NCBI GenBank assembly: GCA_015499985.1 | Contig: JAAAUF010000130.1 | Location: 1-52,632, forward strand | DNA from: Haplosporangium gracile | Taxonomy: Eukaryota; Mortierellomycota; Mortierellomycetes; Mortierellales; Mortierellaceae | Direction of reading: 5' to 3' | Length of the DNA stretch: 52,632 bases | In this document: positions 1 through 11,929 of the stretch, one piece after another | How the letters are laid out: each line of letters starts with the position of its first letter | How positions within the stretch are numbered: position 1 is the stretch's first letter | Made by a program: the position numbers and the translations under genes | The notes under the pieces: model-generated | The model's input: only the letters and a program-made list of their open reading frames with translations | What the model was told of the DNA's origin: nothing | The model's database searches: none

Positions 1-61
1 TTTTTTTCGTGCGTGCCCTTTCAAGAAAATTATTCGACGCCACCAAAAAAAAAATAAGGCC

Positions 62-1485
62 CATATTCATTTTCACAACTCTACTCCTAACAACCTCAGG
101 AACTACCCACAATGGGTCCGCGACCTGACTATCACTAAAACAAAATTTACTAGCACCACACTCGTTAACAATCCATCGACCCCGGTTACATTTTGAGAAC
201 TGACCCGACACTCCAGGATCGACACAGATAGTCGCATCCTCGCTTGGACAAGGTCCCTGTTTGAATACCCGTTCGAATCGGTCCTACTGGACCAGTATAC
301 TTGTCCTTATCGTCATTGTTGTTGTGATCGGTTTTGTGGTTGTCCTTGTTAGCCACGGGCCTGGAGGTGGTTGAGAGTTCTAATGATGCGTTATTGACGA
401 ATTACTAGACCACGGATAACATGACAATCCCGTACCGTCTTGAGTCGAAAAGGAAGAGCCGGAGCAGTGACAGAATCACCGTTGCGTGGTCGGATATTGC
501 GGCGGTTCTGTGCGAGTATGGCGAATACTGGACTGCTGCAACTAACACAAGAACAGCAGCAGTCTCAACTACCCCTCCCACAACCCACCCAACAGCAACA
601 ACCCCAGGAAGAAGTCGACCCATCATAGCGAGACAAACGACTCCAGACTCGATATGGGCAAATTCAGAGAACCAACAAAGCAGCAGCAGAGCACGCGGCA
701 ACACTACCCACTGGCCCAGGATTGCCAGCATTCGTCGTCAGAAAAGAGTTCTGGCACACGGTTGTGGTTCATGGAGTCGGACCTTTGGTCGCACAGCGAT
801 TGTGGACACTTTCTCTCATCAGGATGGGACGTTAGTCGCTCTGGATTTAATCGATCCTCAAGGCGTCACCAGCCAACATAAACAACAAATTTTGGTCAAT
901 TCCAAATACCTCCGTTGCCTCGAGGTCCGCCATAGCGATACCCCTCCTACCAGAACATTATCTGCACCACATGGATTCGATACACTCAGGACCCGCTTAC
1001 TCGTGACAGATATGCTTACCGCCCCAAAATGGAGATGCTCACTGCTCACGAATCTCCACCTCGAGATTGGCGGGATCTCACGTTCTAACGAAAGTACTGC
1101 CGCCGATGCCCGCAAATTTGATCAGCAGGAAAGGCACAGGATCCAGCGCCAAGTATACCGCCAACTAGATACCCTCACCTGCCTCCAAGAGCTTCGACTC
1201 GGTCGCGCTTGCGAGCGCTAGGATATCGAGCTTGACTACGAAGCTCACCAACACCAACACCAACAAGAAGTTGAAGAGGTTCGTGTGGAAGTTCCTGAGC
1301 TGCGGTGGATGCGGCAACACTGGTCTCATCTGCGGACACTTCGTGGCGTGTCATTGCCTACGTATGTGATCAATCATCTACAATGGAAGAGCAAAAATAT
1401 ACATGACAAGCAAAAGCATAAGCAGGTGGAGCACGATTTTTTGGGGGGTTATTATTACAAGTGTAAAAAAAAAAAGCAAAAATGA
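62..1485 (+). pseudogene. Decayed leucine-rich / F-box-type protein
   Basis: Pieces of one reading pattern can be followed along the plus strand, but they switch frame. Around 62-190 a frame reads PNNLRNYPQWVRDLTI and ends in TGA at 194. A glutamine-rich piece near 530-625 is in the same frame. From about 780 the sense moves to another frame, with leucine-rich text such as LVALDLIDPQGVTSQH and LTCLQELRLG. That frame meets an in-frame TAG at 1219-1221 and then stays open to 1485 (WMRQHWSHLRTLRGVSLPTYVINHL). This style is typical of the large Mortierella family of F-box/LRR-like proteins (family recall, not searched). At least one frame change and two in-frame stops argue against a working gene. 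A short expressed product from the ATG at 421 cannot be excluded. No F-box survives, so the 5' end may be lost beyond the window edge. Confidence 0.55.
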
Positions 1486-1714
1486 AAGAAAAGGAAAGAA
1501 CGCGAGGAACTGTACAACGCAAGAAAGGGAAGACAAAAAGAAAGAACGGCTTCTATAGACAATTTTTTTGTAGAGGGTAGTAGTGTTTTTACGAATTTTT
1601 TTTGTATGTTAAAAAGAAAGAGTGGGGTAACCAATTCAACGACCGAAAAAATTAAGTCGACATGGAAAAGAAAAAACTGATGTAAGAAAGCAAGCGAGAA
1701 CGATCACACGACAA
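1486..1714. other. Intergenic spacer, A/T-rich
   Basis: Purine-rich, A/T-rich sequence between the pseudogene and the 3' end of the La-protein gene. It probably holds that gene's 3' UTR on the minus strand. No ORF or structured RNA was seen. Confidence 0.5.
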
Positions 1715-4700
1715 TTATTGCCCATGGTTGGGCACGGTGTAATTGTTGCTGGGAGGGTTGGAGTTATTGCCGTGGGCGTTCTTGAAGTCGTCGATAGACT
1801 TGTACTGCTCGAGGAGAGGCTTGAGCTCAGCCATGACATCCAACTTGTGGCGAGACTTGTCCTTGCGGTAGAAGAGATAGGCCCAGAACTTTTCCAGACC
1901 GTACATGTGTCCGTTCTGGAAGTCAGAGTACGTCAACGCCTCAAAGTCCAAAAACAGGTCCTGGCGGAACTTCTTCTCCAGTCCATAAGAGTAGAACCGG
2001 AAAAGACACTCGAGACCGTACCGGTAGTTGGCGTTGGCATCCTCGACCGCCAACCGCTTGAACTCGGCATACATCTTCTTGTTGAAGTTGTCACGCAAGA
2101 AGTGCGACCAGAACCGGAAGAGGGTGTTCATCTCCTGAGAGTGTCCTGCTCCCTGACGCTTGCGCTCCTTGAGGGCCTTGGCGTGATACTTGTAGTACTT
2201 GTGCTGGATGAATCCGTTCTCATGCAAGAGCTCGTGCGAGGGATGCTGGAAAGCAGGGAACGAGTGGGGGGCCTCCAAAGAAGTCGACAAGAGCGACGTC
2301 TCGGTGTAAGAGCCCATCGACATACCGGCAGGGGAGTTTCCGATCGACTGAGGAGGCAAGTCCGACTGGAGGAAAGGCTGGTCGCCCAAGACCCATCCGA
2401 CGGGAGCCTGAGCATAGTGCTGGCGGGAATCGGCATTGGCGCCCTTGGCACCCTGAGAACCCTTCAAAGGGAAGAAACGAGGAGCCTGGTTCTTCTTGCC
2501 CTTCTTGGACTTGTTGTTGTTATTGTTGTTCGTGCTGGCGGCGGTGGTGGTACTGCTGCCGCCCTCGGCAGGAGTGACTTGGACGTGGTTGCTTAAGCTG
2601 CTGTTGCGAGGGTGAGAGCCAGTCAAGGCAGCAAACTGCTCCTCCGAGATCATCTCGACCTTCTTGTTCGAGTGAGCAAGACTTCCGCGGCGGTTGTTGT
2701 TGCGCTTGCGCTGGAGATCGTGCTCGTAATGGTAGAGTCCCTCGTTAATCATGTCGTTGATGTCGTCATTCATTGCCTTGCGCTCGTACGATCCGTGGGT
2801 CCTGTCGCGCTTCTTCTGGGTGACGATCAAAATCTTGGCGACAGTGTCATCGTCAAACTCATCATCATCCTCATCATCATCGTCGCTGACATAGTACTTT
2901 TGAACGGTGCCAGTGCGAGCGCTGCCGAGAAGGTTGTCATCATCAAACTGAAAAAGGTCGTCATCGTCGCCTTGACTGCTCGAGGTAGCGTTCTTGGACT
3001 GAGGGGCAGCAGGAGTTGGGTGGGCAATAGATCCGCGCTTCTTAGCCTTGGACTGTTTGACGTGCCAATCATCCTCAACAACGGAAGTCGTCAGGATAGC
3101 GGGGTGAGGACTCCTGACGGGGGGCACAAACGAGGATCGGGTGGCCTGGAAGGGAACGAAGCCGTCCTCCTTGGGGAAGATCCAGGTAGCCCAGTCGCCT
3201 TTCTTGCGGATGTTATCGCCATTGAGCTCAATCACGTTGCTGTCCTTGATGGTCTCCTTGATAAGCACGTGATCAGTGGTAAGGCTCTTGACACGGTTGA
3301 AGTTGGCAACCAACGACAAGGGAACGAACCCTTGTGCGTCCATCTGCGTGCGCATATAGACATCCTTGCACAAGTTCTCCACCGAAAAGTAGTACTCCCT
3401 AATGAAATTGAAAACGAATATAAAGATATTTAGCATAAGTTTCCAGCGCATACAAAGACAAAATCTTCAAAGTGATAAGAGTCAAAGTAAGCGCCCATAA
3501 GAATTTAAACTTACATCTGCTGAAGAAGGAAAGCCTTCACTGCGTCAGCGTTAATACCATTAGGAGCGGCCTGCTGGTACATGTAAGCGACGTTACCGAC
3601 AGATGCCCTGTAGTTGGGGCGAGCGCCGTGTGCCTTGCCTCCACCTAGTTGATGTGAATGGTATCAATTGCAATTCAAAGGAATAGGTTAGCATAGGAGA
3701 ACTTTCGCTGACGTAAAATAACATACTAAAGAGATGACTCATTCCGGAATGCTCTCTTTCTTGAAGTGATCAATTGACTTACGTCCACGACCATGCTGAG
3801 AGCGAGTTTGGTTGCGGTGATGGCTCGATCCGTTCTGATGCTGGGGCTCACCATCAAAGACAGAAGGCACAGAGGCGCGACGAGCATGAGTAGGCTGTTG
3901 TGGAGCAATAGAGGACGTCGCAGATTCGGCGGCTTGAGGGGTGACCTTGGCGTCTGAGGACGAGTGCTTGGGGCGACGGAGCTGTTGGTGTCCGTCCTGG
4001 TGGTTCTTGGATCCATGTGCTTGCGTTGAGTGAGTAATGTTGGTCCATTTGTTCTTCTTGTGGATAGGTGCGGTGGCGGCGACGGGCTCTGGCTTATTGT
4101 CCTTCTCAGCGGATGCGCTTGGATCGGGCCAGACGTTAGTGTCATCAAGCGAGGGGAGATGCTGCTGGTTCTTTTTGTTCTTTTTCGACTTTTGGCTGTC
4201 GTCCTTGGCGTCTATATGCATCAATGAAGGCAGTAACGATAACAATGATTAGCGTACATCCATTGACGACTAACTTTGTCTTTTTTTCCTTCTTTGACTC
4301 GAGTTGCTTTGAGTAGGGGATGGATAGTGAAGGTGTCCAGAAATAGACAAGCCGTGTGACGACGTTAACAATGGATCCCCGCAAATGTCTCAATAAGGTC
4401 GAAGAAAAAACGATCTCATGTGTCCGGAATAGTAACGGGAACAAGAACTGGAAAGGAACTTTTGACTCAACTCGTCAGAGTGCGTGAAATAACACTTTCT
4501 CACGGCCCCTCTTTTGGGTGCGCTCACTTCGTTGGGGGCCACCTTTGTCCTCTGTTTTGCATATTCCCATTCTTTTGTATGAGATTTTTAGACCAGGGGG
4601 ATGATGGGGAATTGATCGATCTGGTTTCTCCCGCTCCCTCTCTAACTTTCAACTTTTTCTCGCCCCTTCTTTATCTTTCCTGAGGTTCCCTCCCCTCCCT

Positions 4701-5181
4701 CTATATATCTGTTACTCTCTCTTTATCATCTCTCCCTTTCGCTTTGTATCTCCACTTCCTCATACTTTCACACGCATACACTTTTTGTTGAGTCATGAAT
4801 CTCTTTCGTCCTCCATAGAGTCCAATTGATCCGATATTATGAAGGGGAGGTAAAAAATGCATCAATAATGACAAGAAAAAAAAAGATGGTAAAGGGTAAC
4901 TTACCAAGGGTGACCTCCTTGATGTTCTCGATGATAGATTCGACACGCTTCTCGGCCTCGGCCTCGGGATTGCTGACAGGCTTCACTGCTGCGTCCTTGC
5001 GAGGGAGCTTCCAGGGATTGACTGCAGGCGCAGAGGGGATCTTTTTCTCTGTGGCAGTGGCAGGCGCAGAAGTTTGCTCAGAAGAAGTGTTGGTGGCGGG
5101 TGTCGCCACTGACTGCGAGACGGCGGTGTGATCCTCCACATGGTTGTCAATGGTTTCCGTAGGGACTGTTGAGCTGACCAT
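1715..5181 (-). CDS. La-related protein, LARP1 type (La motif + DM15)
   Basis: Coding exons on the minus strand are 4905-5181, 3783-4211, 3515-3644 and 1715-3398. They sum to 2520 nt (839 aa) and every junction stays in frame with GT-AG introns. A La motif (about residues 262-345, with [15 protein letters not shown] and [14 protein letters not shown]) follows a basic, low-complexity N-terminus containing an NPWK motif. The C-terminus (about 700-820) holds tandem DM15 helices: [21 protein letters not shown] and [14 protein letters not shown]. In animals the DM15 region of LARP1 binds the cap and first bases of 5'-terminal-oligopyrimidine mRNAs and couples ribosomal-protein translation to TOR. 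The same cytoplasmic role is inferred here. Yeast Sro9/Slf1 have the La motif without DM15, so this is a LARP1 rather than a yeast-type protein. The first intron (693 nt) is much longer than the others (116-138 nt). The ATG at 5179-5181 opens the first exon. The gene is divergent from CSE1. Confidence 0.93.
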
Positions 5182-6444
5182 GGTGAGCCTTTTTGTGCTG
5201 GTTGTTATTATTGTTGTTTTGTTGTTGTAGGCGCTGTTGAAAGCTGTAGTTATGTGAATTTGTTCGGCTTTTTTTTGTTAGGTTTTTGTGTGAAAGCGCG
5301 AAATAAAGTGTGATGAGAAAGGCTGATCAGGTTAACTCTTTGATGAAAAAGAGTTGGGTCGTAATCTGTTGAAGTGAGAGACCAAAGTAAGGATGAAGAA
5401 GACAGTGCCGTGCGGTTAGCGATGCTGTCTTATGCTGTCTTTTTTTGGCTTCTTTCTTATGAGTGTTGACTGTGGGTGTTCCCAGGGTAATCGTCGGTCC
5501 AGAAGATGAGTGTTTTTCCAGCAACGACGTGTCTGAGTGTGCTTTTCCAGTCCAAGATGAGGTGACAAAGACGAAGAGGATACTTTACTTAGGATAAAAA
5601 GAAGAAGGGGCGAAGAGTGGAGTTGTGGTGAGGGTTTGTGTGAGAGGTTAAAGAGTAAAAAAGAGGGAAAGAAAGAAGAGGAAAAGTAGAAGAGGTGCGC
5701 GCATGATTGATGTATCTCTTGAGTAAAAGTGGCTCCAATGGCGCTCGATGACGGATCGCAGCAAAAAAAACGTTCTTTTTCTTTCCAAAGACGGTCACTC
5801 TCATACCTCAACTCCAACGCATACATACGACTACGATGTCATGTTCCTGTCGGTCATAATTAGGCCAGGCCCGTCGCAGGCACACAAAAGAACCCTATAT
5901 ACAGTATATTACATAGACCGCGCTTCGACCCGGCATCTTTGTCTGTTGTCTGGACTCCGCTTCGGGGTTGCTCCGAAGGGGAAAGAAGGGAGACGCCATG
6001 ACATCAACAACTTGAAGTGGGTAGGGATCACCCTTAATGACAAGTGTTTTTGTACCCTTAATGGAGAACGGGTGCTCCCATTTCATCAAGGCGCCCACCA
6101 ACACACACAGCACAGGAAAATTGCATGGCCCATACTCTACACGTTTGCCGCGCAGCACTTTTTCTTCTTTTGTTCCCCAGCTCGTTCTTTCTTCTTCTCT
6201 TGACTTCACGCCAAAGCTAACGCCGTCGCTCAGCCTCCAGGAATATCGTCTTCGGCACAACTCTTTTTATTCACTCGACGCCCTTCAAAAACAAACAGTG
6301 AACAAAAACACTCTTCTCAACTCTACGCGTTTCTCCTCCTGATCGTTGATCAACGCGTGTTCTTTTTCCTAAGGAGTTCATTCAACAACAACAACCCTTT
6401 TCACCCACGCAACAGCCAACAGCAAAAGCGAAAAAAAAGTCGCC
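5182..6444. promoter_or_regulatory. Divergent promoter region between LARP1-type gene and CSE1
   Basis: About 1.26 kb separates the two start codons. It contains A/T-rich tracts, a TATATA-like stretch near 5895-5910, and, close to CSE1, two ACGCGT hexamers (6325-6330 and 6353-6358). Short ORFs inside have low-complexity translations and look accidental. Confidence 0.5.
6325..6358. promoter_or_regulatory. Pair of MluI cell-cycle-box-like sites (ACGCGT)
   Basis: ACGCGT occurs at 6325-6330 and 6353-6358, 28 bp apart and 87-120 bp upstream of the CSE1 ATG. In yeasts, paired ACGCGT elements are bound by MBF and drive G1/S transcription. Function here is inferred from sequence and position only. 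Confidence 0.35.
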
Positions 6445-9400
6445 ATGGGAGACGCTCTTCAAGTGAACGACAGCAGCATGCAGGCGTTGGCTGCATACCT
6501 CCAAAAGACCCTCGAACCCTCCACTCGCCACGAAGGTACGATGTTTTTCTCACACTTCTCTACAACATGGGAACCAAAACAAGCCGCGCGAGTCTCGCCC
6601 CATTTGCCACCAAAAAAGGTGTTGGATCCGGAGATTCACTACATTGACTTACTAATGTCTCTCCCACCCTCACATTTCACACTGCAATAATAGCCGAGGT
6701 CTTTTTGAACAAGCTGGAGCAGAACCAGAACTTTGGACAGCTGGTCCTACAGCTGATTGCGACAAAGTCGTACGACTTGCATATTCGCTTTGCCGCGTCA
6801 CTGCTGTTCAAGAACTTTGTCCGTCGCAATTGGATGGTATGTCGAATCAAAAATACCAGCCCTTGGAAACATAAGAAAAAAGGTTTTGACCTTTTCGACT
6901 CCCACCGCAATATTGGCACAGCACTTCTAATGTCCTTTTTCTGCGTATTAGATTGATGATGAGCGCGACAGCAGGATCACGGCAGGAGACAGGGACGCGA
7001 TCAAGAGTAGGATTGTTGATTTGATGACCATCTCGGAGGCTAGGATTCAACTTCAGCTCTCTGACGCCGTTACTCAAATTGCCGACACTGACTTTCCTCA
7101 GAAGTGGCAAGGACTTATTCCTGTAAGCGTTAGGGAATCGTGCATTGTTATATGGGGCTATACATACTGATAAACGAGGAGATGGACCACGGTTACCACC
7201 GATACCGATATAGATTGTTCACACTATGTTGTCCTTTTACATGAAACGAAAACAATAGGAACTTGTCAGCAAGCTGAATGCCCAGGACTTTGTTACCAAC
7301 AACGGACTCTTGCAAACCGCTCACTCCATCTTCCAAAGGTACCGATTTTAAGAGTGAATGTAGCATAGGATCTGCGCTACTGATGCATGAGTTATGTGAG
7401 ATATAATGTATTGACTAATGATTGACGTCTGCTCTACTTTTGACGGATGTGTAGATGGCGCCCTCTGTACCCTTCGGACAACCTGTACACCGAGATCAAG
7501 ATAGCCTTGGAGAGCTTCTGCGAGCCCTACCGTCAAGTTTTCTTGGTAGGCAATCGAATTTAAATGAGGAGGAGTTACGGAGTCAATAGCAGGAATGCGT
7601 AACTAAAGTTTAAGACGTGATCGTTAACAGCAGTGTGACACTTCTCGTCTTGTTGCAACTATAGGCTACGGACAGGATGATTGAGGCTAACGCACAGAAT
7701 GCTCCTCAACTCAAGGTTCTTTTTGAGACTCTTCACCTGCTGACGGAGATCTACCATGATTTGAACTGCCACGACATCCCCGAGTACTTTGTCACACATC
7801 TTCAGGAGTTCTTGGGTCTCTTCCACAAGTACCTGAGCTACGACAACCCTTTGCTCGCTGGAGACGTAAGTTATTTTTTGAATACGCTTTTAGATTGGTG
7901 AGTACAAATGCTCAAACAATGCACATAACTGACCTTTACACACGGATCGAATGAAAAATAGGACGACGACACACCTGGGCCTATCCTTCAAGTCAAGGCA
8001 TCAATTTGCGAGGTCGTCGAGCTTTACAGCAAGCGTTACGAGGAGGACTTTACTTCATTGCCAGATTTCATTCAGACCTCATGGGCCCTCTTGACCACCC
8101 TCGGACTGGAACCCAAGAACGATACGGTAATGCCGCCCATTTCTCACTCAACCACTGGTGTTTTGAAGGCGACTGGAACCACTTACGAATGTTAACATGT
8201 AAAATATGAAATATGGTTTCCTCTTGGACATCATAGCTGGTCAGCAAAGCCATGTCTTTCTTGACATCGGTTGTCAAGAACGGTCGTCACAAGGATATGT
8301 TCAGCGCGAAAGAGGTCCTTTCGCAGCTCTGCGAGAAAATTGTCCTTCCCAACATGGGACTGAGAGGTAATTATCAGTCTAAATCTCTGCACGCTGGAAA
8401 AGAGAGATTTCGCCTTTGAGGTTTGAACAAACCAATTTAAGATTTTACACCTTACACGCGTCTACTTCACATGTTAGAATCTGACGAGGAGTTGTTTGAG
8501 GATGAGCCAATTGAGTACATTCGCCGCGATCTTGAGGGCTCTGACAGCGAAACACGCCGCAGGGCCGCAACAGAGTTGGTGCGTGGACTGTTGGATCAAT
8601 ACCCCACCGATGTCACTGCCATCATCACCAACTACATCCAACACTACCTCCAGCGATACAACACCAACGTGGCTGAGAACTGGAAGGACAAGGACGCTGC
8701 CATGTTCTTGCTGACAAGTATTGCCGCCAAGAGCTCTGGATCCCAGGTTTGTCTTTTTTCAGGACTTTGAGTTTCAAATTTCAAATGTTATCAAAAATGT
8801 CACGATTACCTTTGCGCAAGTAACTCACATATCATACCACAATTCTAATTTTTGCTCTGTCCTCAGTTTGGTGTGACCGAGACAAACGCAGAGGTCAACA
8901 TTCTTGACTTTTTCGAGAAACATGTTATTCCTGATCTCAACGCACCTGTCTCTGGTGCTATTCACCCCATCTTGAAGGTCGATGCCATCAAGTACCTCTA
9001 CACCTTCAGAGGCCAATTCACAAAGGATCAGCTCCTCGGTGCGTTGCCTCTCCTCGCACGCCACTTAGAGAGTACCAACTACGCCGTTTACACCTATGCT
9101 GCCATCTGCATCGAGCGCATCTTGTTCATGCGCGTTTCTGGTGCTACCGGACCTATGATGTAAGTCAACCATAGCTTACTGTCGACACGTTCTGTCAGGT
9201 ATAAAGGAAAATATCAACGTCAAGTCTAACCGCAATGTACTTGTTTAATTAATTAATCCTACAATAGGTTTTCCTCCGATGATATCACACCTTTGGCTGA
9301 AACATTGACTTCCAACTTGTTCCGTCTCATTGAGCTCGGTCAGACCCCCGAAAAGTTGGCTGAAAACGACTACCTCATGAAGTGTAAGTACATTGCTCAG

Positions 9401-11148
9401 GTTTCGCCTGTATACATACACCGTACAATCTTCCGTAGCAGCTACTAATAGTTATTTTTTTCTTTGTGTTAATAGGCCAGATGCGTTTGATTTTGACGAT
9501 CCGCGAGAAGATGATGCCCTTGGTCAGTCTTTGCTTGGCTCGTTTGACCGCCATTGTCCAGGCTGTGAGCTCAAACCCCAGTAACCCAAAGTTCAACCAC
9601 TATGTCTTTGAGAGCATTGGTGCTTTGATCCGCTTTATCTGCACTGCTTCGCCCGAGGCTGCCGGACAGTTCGAAAATCTCCTGTTCCAGCCCTTCCAGG
9701 TCATTCTTCAGCAGGATATTGTTGAGTTCACTCCTTATGTCTTCCAGCTGTTGTCGCAGTTGTTATCCTTCAACGCTGGCACCGAGCTTTCGTCATCGTA
9801 CCAGGCCCTGTTCCTCCCACTCGTGCAACCCACTCTCTGGCAGCAGCAAGGTAACGTTTTGACATGAATGTCGTTGTGCGAAAGGAAGAGCTTAACTATC
9901 ACGTCATTTGTTTTGTTGACATATTTTCGTTCATGGTGTTCATGTAATATAGGAAACATTCCTGCACTCGTCAAGTTGTTGCAAGCGTACTTGCAGAAGG
10001 GATGGCCATGGATCGTTGCCAACAACCAGTTGGAGCCTTTGCTGGGAGTCTGCCAAAAGTTGGTCTCGTCCAAGATTAACGACCATCATTCGTTTGAGCT
10101 TCTTCAAACCATGATCCTTAATGTCCCAATGTAAGTGATTATCTTCTTCTAGATGCTTGTGCTGCCACCTATATCAGTTAAACTGTTCCATTCGATTGAC
10201 TGGCCACCCCACGCTCTGTCTTTCTTTTACGTTACAGGTCCACCCTCGGAAACTACATGAAGCATGTATTGGTGATGCTTCTTACTCGCCTCCAGACGCA
10301 CAAGACAGACAAGTTCAGGAAAGGCTTTATCAACTTCTCGTTTTTTTACATGGCACTGGATCTCGAGGGAACTGGACCTGATGGCTACTGGGCACTGTTT
10401 GACACTGTGCAGTCAGGCTTGTTCGTTCAGTTCTTGAAGACAGCATGGTTAGCTGAGGCACAAAAAGTATCTGGCCGTATTGAGCGAAAGACATGTGCTG
10501 TGGCGATGGTCCGTCTCTTGACCAGCTGCAGGACCATTACTGAGGGAACCAATTTTGATGCCGCCTGGTAAGTCTCTCTCACAATGGTTTCTTGACCAAA
10601 CCAGTATGTTGTGTTTGGGAAATGACAGGCATCGATGAAAGAAATAACTAACGACGACATCATCGCGTTTTTATTTGTGCGTTTCAAATAGGCCTTCGGT
10701 GATGAATGCGTTGGTCAAATTGTTTGAGGCACCTCAGGATGTGAAGGGCGCTACACAGGATGCCGCTATGGATGCAGATCTGTATGCGATTGACATTGAG
10801 GAGACAGGATACCAGTCTCAGTTCTCTCAACTAGCCACGACGTCGAGCAGCAAGATTGATCCTACTGCTCAGATCCAGGACCCCAAGCAGTTCCTTCTCG
10901 AAGGCATTGTCCGTTTCAACCAAGCATACCCTGGACGAGTACGTTCTTGTTGTTATTTTTGGAGGGTATTGCTTGATTTGTTTATTTGCTATGGTTACAG
11001 TGATACACTAACAGCTTCTATTGTTTGTTGTTTGTTTGTTTGTTTGTTTTCGTTCTCGTTATAGTTCCAGCATGGGCAAGTACAGCTTCAGCCAGATACA
11101 CAGGCCCATTTGGCCAACTACCTGTCGTCAGCAGGGATCGCTTTGTAA
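6445..11148 (+). CDS. CSE1: Exportin-2 / CSE1 (importin-alpha re-exporter)
   Basis: Sixteen exons: 6445-6535, 6694-6836, 6952-7122, 7259-7338, 7455-7545, 7665-7865, 7962-8126, 8237-8366, 8478-8746, 8867-9159, 9268-9383, 9476-9850, 9953-10130, 10238-10567, 10692-10938 and 11065-11148. They total 2964 nt (987 aa), close to yeast Cse1 and human CAS (about 960-971 aa). All introns are GT-AG and 91-158 nt. The N-terminus has the importin-beta signature, LEPSTRHEAEVFLNKLEQNQNFGQLVLQLI, then RFAASLLFKNFVRRNW. Later blocks match the Cse1 family: YRQVFLATDRMIEAN, ESDEELFEDEPIEYIRRDLEGSD and NYAVYTYAAICIERIL. The family is an all-helical HEAT-repeat karyopherin that carries importin-alpha out of the nucleus with RanGTP. 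The ATG at 6445 is chosen because it begins the conserved N-terminal helix and sits in a CCATGG context. Confidence 0.96.
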
Positions 11149-11929
11149 GAGACACGGATGGTCCACCCCAACCGGTATCAGATCCAAAAACAAAAAACAA
11201 ACAATACTTACCACTTACCTACCCTACCCTACCCTACCCTACCCTACCCTACCCTACTCTACCCTGCCCACTTACCCTTCCACCCGTTAAAGAAGACAAC
11301 AATAAGATGCAAAAGAAAAAAAACTCTACATTGAAATAAACGTTATCCCGTTTTCCAGATAATGAAAGGCACTTCAGTAAGAAGGAAAGAGGGAAGAACG
11401 ACGACGACAAAGATAAAAGAACAAGATGGAAGAAGAGTCTTGGCAACTGCGCTATGTTTGTATCACGTACCATGGTCGGCTGGGATATTGGTCGTAAAAT
11501 GAACTTTTTTACGGTTGATTCGGTAGTCGTGTGCCGCGTTCCGCTTTGTGTGCGTGTGCGTGAAGGAGCGAGCTCTTTAAGATGAGAGCAGTTGGACGAA
11601 GATGGGACGGCGGACACGGGCGAAATGAACCGCGGAGAGAGGGGAGATCGATGTGTCAGCCAAACTCACTCACACCCGCAATTCATTCGCTGGCTGCAAT
11701 ACACTTTTGTCCCGAAGCGAACAAGTAAAGACAGAACAACGAACAGAAAAAACCTTCTTTTTCCAACACTTTCTACTCGTACTTGCTTGACGCCTCTATC
11801 CTCACTCTTTTCTTTACCACTTCATTCTGTCTCATCCCTCTCCTCTGCTGCATCGACTCTTCACTCATTTCGACCTTCACGTACAGCTTAACCTCATCAC
11901 CTTCGACAGTCGCCCTATACATCACAACG
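11149..11929. other. Intergenic: CSE1 3' end and promoter of the acyl-CoA-binding gene
   Basis: Holds a TACCC pentamer repeat (11217-11265), an AATAAA at about 11334 that may end the CSE1 transcript, and C/T-rich sequence with a CA-rich leader just before the next ATG at 11930. No convincing additional gene was seen. Confidence 0.5.
11217..11265. repeat. TACCC pentanucleotide microsatellite
   Basis: About nine copies of CTACC/TACCC in tandem, perfect at first and drifting at the right end (TACTC, TGCCC). It lies about 70 bp beyond the CSE1 stop, so it is probably in its 3' UTR. Confidence 0.9.

Noticed and set aside
270..300. GTTCGAATC B-box-like motif
   Set aside because: Lies within the leucine-rich relic and lacks any matching A-box or acceptor stem.
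1718..2596. 292-codon plus-strand ORF
   Set aside because: Exact antisense shadow of the LARP1 last exon; its valine/leucine-rich text is a composition effect.
11217..11265. Telomere-like repeat
   Set aside because: The unit is TACCC, not the fungal TTAGGG/CCCTAA, and it sits inside a gene-rich region.
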